Source: Saprospiraceae bacterium (GTDB lineage: Bacteria > Bacteroidota > Bacteroidia > Chitinophagales > Saprospiraceae). Taken from it: a DNA stretch of 45,049 nt. Positions 23,186 through 29,825 of this stretch are shown in pieces (position 1 is the stretch's first letter; every line of letters begins with the position of its first letter). Where the stretch lies: NCBI GenBank assembly GCA_027080725.1, contig JALWRC010000087.1:1-45049 (forward strand), written 5' to 3'. Below the pieces are notes generated by a model. That model did not search any database. It worked only from the letters and a program-made list of their open reading frames with translations, and was not told the origin of the DNA. A program made the position numbers and the translations under genes.

Positions 23186-23809
23186 ATGAAAAACTTATCC
23201 TTGCTCTTCATTGGGTTACTGTTGATTGGCGTATCTCTTACCGCCACCGGACAACGCACGCGCACCTTCCGCGGAGGACTTATCGGGGGGATAAATTTTT
23301 CACAAATCGACGGAGACGGTATTTTGGGGTACAACAAGCTCGGCCTGGTGGGGGGCGTACATCTCCGCGCCCGTTATCGAAAAAAAATGGACCTTTGCCT
23401 CGATATGTTGTACGACCAGCAAGGCAGCAGCCCCTTTACCGAATTCACCAAGTACAACTCCCCTTACCAGATAATTCTGGATTACATATCTTTCCCCGTA
23501 TATCTGAAATACAAGGATTGGCTCATCGAATACAAAAAAAGCATCTACGATTATTACCGGATTGAGTTTGATGCCGGACTCGCGTACAGCCGCGCATTCA
23601 GATTGCAGGGTCCGAGCGGTGTATCGAGGTATTACAGCAAAAATAATTTCAGCTTCCTTTTAGGTGCCCATTACAAATTCAACGCCGGCCTCGGAATCGG
23701 CTTCCGATATCAACGCGCCTTCCTTCCGGTACACACGTTTGCCGACCAGGAGATTGTAGTTTGGGTCATCCCTTACAAGATAAGCTTTTTTACGACATAC
23801 ACGTTTTAG
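23186..23809 (+). CDS. Outer-membrane beta-barrel protein (PF13568-like)
   Basis: The 207-residue product has a signal peptide (MKNLSLLFIGLLLIGVSLTA) and the typical start of Bacteroidota small barrels: GGLIGGINFSQIDGDG, then YNKLGLVGGVHLRARY (about 30-62). Later strands show DYISFPVYLKY and YKFNAGLGIGFRYQRAF, and it ends in Phe. Some members of this family act in type IX secretion or gliding (PorT-like), but no specific assignment is justified. It is a single gene, with a MITE-like element 100 bp downstream. Confidence 0.85.
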   Translation: MKNLSLLFIGLLLIGVSLTATGQRTRTFRGGLIGGINFSQIDGDGILGYNKLGLVGGVHLRARYRKKMDLCLDMLYDQQGSSPFTEFTKYNSPYQIILDYISFPVYLKYKDWLIEYKKSIYDYYRIEFDAGLAYSRAFRLQGPSGVSRYYSKNNFSFLLGAHYKFNAGLGIGFRYQRAFLPVHTFADQEIVVWVIPYKISFFTTYTF

Positions 23810-23910
23810 AGGGTGGGATTGAACCCCCACAACAGAATTTTGTTACTATTGGTGTTCATTGCGACTAAGCTGTTTGTCCGGTATGAAATGGTACCAGATA
23901 GGAATCTAAG

Positions 23911-24072
23911 TAGTGCTTACCGGAAAATATCAAATTTTATGAAATGAAAGATTTTGGATGAGCTTTTTTATTTTTCGAGACGAAATGATGCCTGGTTTCA
24001 GTGAATTGAGAAAAATAAAAAGATCGCCAAAAGATACATTTCTAATTTTGAAGTGTTTTCTTGCAAGCACTA
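23911..24072 (-). mobile_element. MITE-like element, 162 bp, with imperfect terminal inverted repeats
   Basis: The left end TAGTGCTTACCGGAAAAT and the complement of the right end, TAGTGCTTGCAAGAAAAC, align over about 45 bp, with AAATTTTATGAAATG against AAATTAGAAATG further in. On the minus strand a GTG near 24070 opens an ORF starting xLARKHFKIRNVSFGDLF that stays open for 46 codons. This peptide start also occurs at 72, 2199 and 29208. No clear target duplication is seen. The element is too short for a transposase, so it would be mobilised in trans. Confidence 0.7.
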
Positions 24073-24138
24073 AGTAACCATTGGTGTTCCACCACAGCAT
24101 TATCGCTTTGGCTCTAATAACCGCACAAAAATCAATAT

Positions 24139-25230
24139 ATGATCGACCACAACGCTTTACTTCCACTTTTGAGAAATGTCAAAGACCCCATGACGGGGCG
24201 GGATATCATCGAATCCAAAATGGTTCACGACTTAAAAGTCAATGGCAACAATGTTCATTTTACCTTGAAGCTGCCCAATCCCGACGCCCCTTACAAATCA
24301 AATCTCATCTTTGACTGTATGTCCCAGATTAAGACAAAGTTTCCGGAAGCGGAAGTGGATATCCACGTCGAAGCCTCCAAAACCAACTCGGACGTACTCA
24401 GTCCCCTTCCCCAGGTCAAAAATCTCATCGCTGTAGCCTCGGGAAAGGGCGGAGTGGGCAAGTCTACCGTAGCGGTCAACCTGGCCGTCGCACTCAAGAA
24501 TCAGGGATTCAAAGTCGGTATTATCGACGCCGACCTCTATGGGCCGAGTTTGCCGACCATGCTGGGCCTTCAGGGAGAAAGACCTCAGATTAAAGAGAGC
24601 TACGGGGTACAGACCATGATTCCCCTGGACTACAATGGGATGCCGGTGATGTCCTTGGGATTTATCATCCAACCCGAGCAGGCCGTTGTCCTCCGCGGAC
24701 CCAAATTGTCCGGCATCCTCAAACAATTTGTCAGTCAATGCCATTGGCCCGATTTGGATTATCTCCTCATCGACCTTCCTCCAGGTACCGGTGACATTCA
24801 TTTGACCCTGGTCCAAACCCTGCCGCTTACCGGGGCCGTCATGGTCACTACTCCACAGGAAGTCGCTGTCGTCGATGCCGTCAAAGCCGCCAACATGTTT
24901 CTCATAGACAACATAAAGGTGCCCGTACTCGGTATTATTGAGAACATGGCCTGGTTTACCCCGGAAGAACTTCCGGACAACAAATACTACATCTTCGGGC
25001 AAGGTGGAGCTAAAAAACTCAGCCGGCTGGTCGATGCTCCCGTATTGGGCCAAGTGCCCATCATGATGTCGGTGCGGGAAGGCGGAGACCAGGGAAACCC
25101 CGTAGCAGCCGACAGTGCCACACCGGCCGGAAAAATATGGCAGGAGCTTGCGCTTAAGCTGGATGAAGCGGTACAACATAGAAATGCTACTTTAGACCCG
25201 ACCAATATCGTAAAAATAACCACCTACTAA
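24139..25230 (+). CDS. Mrp/ApbC-type iron-sulfur carrier P-loop ATPase
   Basis: The 363-residue product has an N-terminal MIP18/DUF59 domain (about 4-80, with KDPMTGRDIIESK) and a P-loop ATPase domain with deviant Walker A SGKGGVGKST (101-110). DADLYGPSLP, then DLPPGTGD, follow. The CxxC pair that many Mrp proteins use for cluster binding is absent at the expected place (ENMAWFTPEELPDNKYYIFG in order), as I recall for Bacteroidota members. It overlaps the nfu-like gene by one base (TAATG), which supports a role in iron-sulfur cluster delivery. Confidence 0.93.
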   Translation: MIDHNALLPLLRNVKDPMTGRDIIESKMVHDLKVNGNNVHFTLKLPNPDAPYKSNLIFDCMSQIKTKFPEAEVDIHVEASKTNSDVLSPLPQVKNLIAVASGKGGVGKSTVAVNLAVALKNQGFKVGIIDADLYGPSLPTMLGLQGERPQIKESYGVQTMIPLDYNGMPVMSLGFIIQPEQAVVLRGPKLSGILKQFVSQCHWPDLDYLLIDLPPGTGDIHLTLVQTLPLTGAVMVTTPQEVAVVDAVKAANMFLIDNIKVPVLGIIENMAWFTPEELPDNKYYIFGQGGAKKLSRLVDAPVLGQVPIMMSVREGGDQGNPVAADSATPAGKIWQELALKLDEAVQHRNATLDPTNIVKITTY

Positions 25231-25472
25231 TGGCTACTCATGCTTCTCTGTTTAGACGGGTAGAGGATGCCCTCGACGAAATCCGGCCTTATCTGAGTGA
25301 AGACCTCGGAGGAGTAGAGGTGGTTTCTGTTACCCAAAACGGAGAGGTACACATAAAATGGTTGGGCAATTGTGAGCATTGTAAAATGTCTGACATGACG
25401 CTCAAAGCAGGCATCGAGCGAACCTTGCGCAAAAATATTCCGGAAGTGACCGCAGTCATTCCCGTCAACTAA
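25230..25472 (+). CDS. NifU C-terminal domain (Nfu-type) protein
   Basis: The 80-residue product is a single Nfu domain: RVEDALDEIRPYL, DLGGVEVVSV and the cluster-binding loop LGNCEHCKMSDMTLK with the CxxC pair. Nfu proteins carry and transfer iron-sulfur clusters. It is translationally coupled to the mrp gene by a one-base overlap, and pyrF follows 8 bp later. It may supply the missing Cys pair to the Mrp partner; this is inference. Confidence 0.93.
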   Translation: MATHASLFRRVEDALDEIRPYLSEDLGGVEVVSVTQNGEVHIKWLGNCEHCKMSDMTLKAGIERTLRKNIPEVTAVIPVN

Positions 25473-25480
25473 TAGAAGGC

Positions 25481-26287
25481 ATGATGAATAAAGCGCAACT
25501 CATACATAACATCCGGCAAAAAAAGAGTTTTCTCTGCGTTGGCCTCGATCCGGACATAAACCGCATTCCGATAAAAGACGGCACTCCCGCCCAACGTATC
25601 CTCGCCTTCAATAAAGCAGTCATCGATGCCACACGTCCCTATTGTGTGGCCTACAAACCCAATACGGCCTTCTATGAGATGTATGGATCCGAAGGGTGGC
25701 AGGCGTTGGAAGAGACGGTCGCATATATCGGTGATGACCATTTCATAATAGCAGACGCCAAAAGGGGAGATATCGGCAATACGTCGAAAAAATACGCAGC
25801 GGCCTTCTTTGAGTCCCTGGATGCAGACGCTGTGACCGTCGCCCCCTATATGGGAAGCGATTCGGTAATGCCGTTTTTAGGCCATACGGACAAATGGGTT
25901 GTCCTGTTGGGCCTGACTTCCAATCAAGGGAGCAATGACTTCCAAATGCAACGCCTCTCCTCCGGCAAATTCCTTTACGAAGAGGTCCTTCAAACCGCCT
26001 CCCGATGGGGTACCCCGGAGAATATGATGTTTGTCATCGGCGCGACCCATCCGGAATCCTTTGGCGATATCCGGAAAATCTTACCGGACCATTTCCTCCT
26101 GGTACCGGGCATCGGCTCCCAGGGAGGGGACTTCGAAGCCGTGTGCAAGTACGGCATGAACGCGGACGTGGGTTTACTTATCAACGTATCCCGCGGCATC
26201 TTATATCCGCCCAATGACGGGGATTGGGTGGGCGCGATACGAGGTGAAGCCAAGCGGTACCGGGACAAAATGGCACAGGTTCTTTAG
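25481..26287 (+). CDS. pyrF: Orotidine 5'-phosphate decarboxylase
   Basis: The 268-residue product is of the longer PyrF class. It starts with FLCVGLDPDINRIP (about 17-30) and has the catalytic motif ADAKRGDIGNTSKKYA (91-106, Lys94 and Asp97). Further on are GLTSNQGSNDFQ and the phosphate-binding end VPGIGSQGGD. It decarboxylates OMP to UMP in the last step of pyrimidine synthesis. It lies in a run of forward genes (mrp, nfu, pyrF) with short gaps. Confidence 0.97.
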   Translation: MMNKAQLIHNIRQKKSFLCVGLDPDINRIPIKDGTPAQRILAFNKAVIDATRPYCVAYKPNTAFYEMYGSEGWQALEETVAYIGDDHFIIADAKRGDIGNTSKKYAAAFFESLDADAVTVAPYMGSDSVMPFLGHTDKWVVLLGLTSNQGSNDFQMQRLSSGKFLYEEVLQTASRWGTPENMMFVIGATHPESFGDIRKILPDHFLLVPGIGSQGGDFEAVCKYGMNADVGLLINVSRGILYPPNDGDWVGAIRGEAKRYRDKMAQVL

Positions 26288-26308
26288 TTATCTTACACAT
26301 TATCCGGT

Positions 26309-27202
26309 ATGAAATCGTTGAGTCTCTTGCTACATATTACTTTCCGGTGGTCCCCTGTAACGGCTTGTTGTATCCTGTTTTTGGCGCTCTCCGCATGTCA
26401 GCATCAAGAAAAAGCACAAGATACGGATGCACTTATAGCCCAACTGGGACAACAACGCATATATGTCCCCGACCTGGTAAGACAGGGAATTGACCCCGGG
26501 GATTCTCTTGCAGTAGCGCAATACCTCGACACCTGGGCTTCTGACCGGTTATTGGCCGAAGAAGCAGATAAAAGCATTTCCGAAGAAGAGAGAAAAGCCA
26601 TCGACCGTATGGTCAACGATTACCGGCAAATGCTCTATCGCAATGCCTATGAAAAACAACTCGCTATTAGTAATGCCGATACCGTGGTCACCTCACAAGA
26701 TATCCAATCTTACTATAACCAAAACAAACAAAAACTATCTTTGGACCACAAAATCTTGCGATATCGCTACATCGACGTCCCCAAGGGCAAACACCCCCCC
26801 AAGAAAATACTGACCTTACTCAAAAGCCGCTATCCCAAAGACCTCGAAACACTCCGGGATTGGTGCCGGCTCAACACTGCCAATTGTATGCTCAACGATA
26901 CGCTATGGTTCCGTTGGTCGGAGGTAAAGCCCTCCCTCCCCGGCGGACTAATCCTCAACCCCTCGGATGTGGGAAAAAGTGTACGAATCGCCAAAAGGGG
27001 ACATCAACACTTCTTTTACCTCGCGGGATATAAGAACAAAGGAGCTACACCGCCACTCCGGTATGTCGAAAATTACCTCAAGAAAAGCATACTATTTGAG
27101 CGAAAAAAGGAGTTAATTGAAAACAGGAGAAAAGAATTGTACAACAAAGCCATCCAACAAGGCAAATTACGCGTACATTTGGGGCCCGAAACGGAGAAAT
27201 GA
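26309..27202 (+). CDS. Lipoprotein with SurA-like N-domain, no PPIase motif
   Basis: The 297-residue product has a lipoprotein signal ending LALSACQ (lipid Cys30). The mature part is laid out like the N-terminal chaperone region of SurA/PrsA proteins (AQYLDTWASDRLLAEEAD, then VTSQDIQSYYNQNKQKL), with a divergent remainder lacking recognisable parvulin signature residues. The neighbouring surA gene supports a role in outer-membrane protein biogenesis, perhaps as its partner. The assignment rests on pattern and context. Confidence 0.65.
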   Translation: MKSLSLLLHITFRWSPVTACCILFLALSACQHQEKAQDTDALIAQLGQQRIYVPDLVRQGIDPGDSLAVAQYLDTWASDRLLAEEADKSISEEERKAIDRMVNDYRQMLYRNAYEKQLAISNADTVVTSQDIQSYYNQNKQKLSLDHKILRYRYIDVPKGKHPPKKILTLLKSRYPKDLETLRDWCRLNTANCMLNDTLWFRWSEVKPSLPGGLILNPSDVGKSVRIAKRGHQHFFYLAGYKNKGATPPLRYVENYLKKSILFERKKELIENRRKELYNKAIQQGKLRVHLGPETEK

Positions 27203-27276
27203 GGAGTAGCATCCATTTGTTTTTCTTCTTGACCCCCAAATGGTCGACGATATTATAGCTTTAAATATTTCAATCC

Positions 27277-28620
27277 ATGCGAAGTACCTTATTTGTGTTC
27301 ATCATAAGCTGTCTCCTCTTTACAACCCTTGAGGGACAGCAACTTATCGATAAAGTGATTGCCCAGGTCGGAGGAGAATTGGTTCTGCTGTCCGATTTGC
27401 AAGAGCAACTTGCCGTCATGAAGGAGCGCGGAGAAGAGATGCCTCCGGATGCAGAATGCAAAATCCTGGAGAGTATCATCGTCCAAAAGCTCTTTGTCAA
27501 TCAAGCCAAACTCGACTCCGTAGAGGTCAAGGATGAAGAAGTAGAGCAACAACTCAATGCACGCATCGATCACATCCTCGCTTTGATGAACCAAGATGAA
27601 AAACGATTTGAAGAGTATTACGGTCAAACCGTTTCAGAGGTGAAGGAGCGCTTTCGGAACGACCTCAAGGACCAAATCATGGCCCAGCGCATGCGCTCTA
27701 TGGCCCTCGAAGATGTACATATAACACCGGCAGAGGTCGTCGATTTTTATAACTCCATACCGGAAGACAGCATCCCTTACTTTAATATGCAGGTAGAAGT
27801 CGCCGAACTGGTCAAAAAGCCTGTGGTCAATGCCGTCGAGCATGACAAGGCATTCGATCTGCTATCCGGCATCAAAAAACAAATCGAAGAGGGTGCTGAA
27901 TTTGCCGCTTTGGCTAAAAAATACTCCATGGACTTCGGCTCAGGCCGGCGGGGTGGCGATTTGGGCTGGATGAAACGGGGCGCTCTCGTCCCCGAGTTTG
28001 AAGCGGCCGCCTACAACCTCCAAAAGAATGAAATCTCTGATATTGTCGAAACCGAATTCGGCCTGCATCTCATCCAGTTGATTGACCGGAGGGGAGACCT
28101 TATCCACACCCGTCATATCTTGATCAAACCGGAGATAACAGAGGAAGATATTGCCAAAACAGAGCATCTGTTGGATTCAATCCGCCAACTGGTTCTCCAT
28201 GACTCTCTGCCATTCAATTTGGCTGTAAAAAAATACGGCGAGAAAAGCGTCCAAAGCTACTACTCCGGTGGACGCCTCGTCAATCCCAAAGACGGCACCA
28301 CGATTTTTGATGTCGGGGACCTCGACGCTGACACCTATTTTGCCATCGACAGCTTGAATCCCGGAGATATCACCCCCCCGATTCGCTTTGAAGGACCAAG
28401 GGGCGGGACACAAGTCAAAATTATCCAATTGCTCTCCAGAATTCCACCTCACACTGCCAATCTCAAGCAGGATTACGACAAAATCCTCAATATGGCCAAA
28501 CAGTTGAGACAAGGCGCCCTGCTGGAAAGCTGGATCAAGTCCAAACTCTCCCATACCTACTTTAAAGTGGATCCCCAATGGATGCAATGCGAGGAAATCA
28601 AAAGACTTACTCAAGCGTAG
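27277..28620 (+). CDS. SurA-like periplasmic peptidyl-prolyl isomerase
   Basis: The 447-residue product has a signal peptide (MRSTLFVFIISCLLFTTLEGQ in order) and a SurA N-terminal chaperone domain (IDKVIAQVGGELVLLSDL in order, about 23-145). Two parvulin domains follow: the first about 170-275 with KYSMDFGSGRRGGDLGWM (in order) and FGLHLIQL, the second about 275-390 and less typical (YYSGGRL). It helps fold outer-membrane proteins. The TAG stop (28618-28620) is the first triplet of a 71-bp inverted-repeat element, so insertion may have set or moved the C-terminus. Confidence 0.93.
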   Translation: MRSTLFVFIISCLLFTTLEGQQLIDKVIAQVGGELVLLSDLQEQLAVMKERGEEMPPDAECKILESIIVQKLFVNQAKLDSVEVKDEEVEQQLNARIDHILALMNQDEKRFEEYYGQTVSEVKERFRNDLKDQIMAQRMRSMALEDVHITPAEVVDFYNSIPEDSIPYFNMQVEVAELVKKPVVNAVEHDKAFDLLSGIKKQIEEGAEFAALAKKYSMDFGSGRRGGDLGWMKRGALVPEFEAAAYNLQKNEISDIVETEFGLHLIQLIDRRGDLIHTRHILIKPEITEEDIAKTEHLLDSIRQLVLHDSLPFNLAVKKYGEKSVQSYYSGGRLVNPKDGTTIFDVGDLDADTYFAIDSLNPGDITPPIRFEGPRGGTQVKIIQLLSRIPPHTANLKQDYDKILNMAKQLRQGALLESWIKSKLSHTYFKVDPQWMQCEEIKRLTQA

Positions 28621-28688
28621 TGCTCCAAGAACAAAATAAATATACATGGCAAGTTTATATGCGTAGTTGTTTTCTGTGTGGAGCACTA
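28618..28688. mobile_element. Miniature inverted-repeat element, 71 bp, at the surA stop codon
   Basis: It has perfect 10-bp ends: TAGTGCTCCA at 28618-28627 and TGGAGCACTA at 28679-28688. Inner similarity continues (AAGAACAAAA against the complement of TTGTTTTCTG). The left 18 bases AGTGCTCCAAGAACAAAA recur at 32674-32691. The ends resemble those of the TAGTGCTTGC family (23911-24072). It supplies the surA TAG. Confidence 0.7.
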
Positions 28689-28723
28689 TTCGTTATAGCA
28701 TAACCCACGTAGTTAAAACAAAG

Positions 28724-28743
28724 CCCACGGCTAAAACGGTGGG
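28724..28743 (-). terminator. Weak terminator of the small lipoprotein gene
   Basis: CCCAC (28724-28728) and GTGGG (28739-28743) form a short stem. On the minus strand it is followed by CTTTGTTTTAAC. The stem is short, so this is only a candidate. Confidence 0.35.
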
Positions 28744-28757
28744 ACTATCACCATCTA

Positions 28758-29132
28758 TTAACGTGTGAGATTCAACTTGCAGGTATCGCCATCCCGGACA
28801 ATCTTACCGGTTATGCTCAACTTAGTAATCACCAAACCGCCTGCTCCCCCTGTAAAATTGGGAGAAACTTCCATCTTCGAACAATCCTTTTCCTTTTTGT
28901 CCACAAGCATACTAAAAGAAAAACCATCCCATGTGACATTGAGCAATCCTACCGGACCTTCTCCGTTGATCGTGAGGTTGCTGCTGACCGACGCTGCAGA
29001 AGAGCAACTTTTGGTTCCCTCATATCGAAGGCCCTTGTATTCATCAAAACACTTGGATGAAAAATCATTTAACTCACAAGAGGAGAAAAGAATAAGAGTA
29101 ACGGCAAATAAAAACTGAAATAAATACTTCAT
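28758..29132 (-). CDS. Small lipoprotein of unknown function
   Basis: The 124-residue product begins MKYLFQFLFAVTLILFSSCE, a lipoprotein signal with lipid Cys at about residue 19. The mature part has four further Cys residues that could form disulfides (KCFDEY, KSCSS, KDCSK, DTCKL) and Ser/Thr/Gly-rich strand-like segments. No family is recognised. The ATG at 29132 is preferred over an in-frame TTG at 29141. A TAGTGC-type repeat ends about 30 bp upstream, so its promoter may lie inside or next to that repeat. Confidence 0.7.
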   Translation of the reverse strand: MKYLFQFLFAVTLILFSSCELNDFSSKCFDEYKGLRYEGTKSCSSAASVSSNLTINGEGPVGLLNVTWDGFSFSMLVDKKEKDCSKMEVSPNFTGGAGGLVITKLSITGKIVRDGDTCKLNLTR

Positions 29133-29162
29133 ATCATACAAGTTTTAAAATTGATAAAATAG

Positions 29163-29210
29163 AGTCAAAAGATACATTTCTAATTTTGAAGAGTTTTCTT
29201 GCATACACTA
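29163..29210 (-). repeat. TAGTGC-type repeat end, minus orientation
   Basis: Read on the minus strand it starts TAGTGTATGCAAGAAAAC and encodes xYARKLFKIRNVSF before diverging. It matches 70-120 and the complement of 24025-24072 closely. It lies just upstream of the small lipoprotein gene. Confidence 0.65.
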
Positions 29211-29573
29211 ATAAGACGTGGCAGAAATACTTTATAGTTGGAGGCTATTAGGGAGATGGTATCACAAATTGCACTGATTTATCACCTCCAATTGTCAATA
29301 AAGAGAATAATGACTTCTCTTCTATAGTTTATAGCCACAAATGCACGAATGGTAGCACATATTCCTGCGAACCCAAAAATCAAGTAGGAATGTAATCTAT
29401 GTAGCTATTTACACGCCATAGCGAAGTGCGGGGTTGTCAAGAACACCTAAATGTGTTTTGACGGTATTTTTGCATGAGCGGAATGGATATATCCCTGTTT
29501 ATCTGGTTTGCAAAAACAGTAACAAAACAATGCATTGGATTTCATCTGTTTGCTTATTATTGTCTTTCAATGG

Positions 29574-29648
29574 TCAGATGGAACCTTTAATGATTAAAAC
29601 AATCATTGCCTTGTGTGTTTAATAATTATTTTAATCATGTCGGTTTCA
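29574..29648 (-). repeat. Dispersed palindromic repeat, copy 2
   Basis: This is the inverted copy of 1836-1910, from TCAGATGGAACC to CGGTTTCA. Arms at 29590-29607 and 29621-29638 pair with two mismatches that can be G-U in RNA. The rest of 29211-29825 holds no supported gene and is AT-rich. Confidence 0.75.
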
Positions 29649-29825
29649 ACTGTTTACAATTTTGTGTAAAAACATATCAAAAATTTGTAATCCATTACTC
29701 ACGAAGTCTTTTATTTTTTATTCGCATTCGTGAATCTTCGATCTCATTAACTCGCATTAATTTTTTTATCACACCCTTGTGTGTGTGTTATGGTTAATAA
29801 AATCCATACTGGTTTCATTTGCATC

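Noticed and set aside
24298-25179. A 293-codon frame antisense to mrp
   Set aside because: It is a long shadow of the mrp gene caused by codon bias; the plus strand has clear family motifs.
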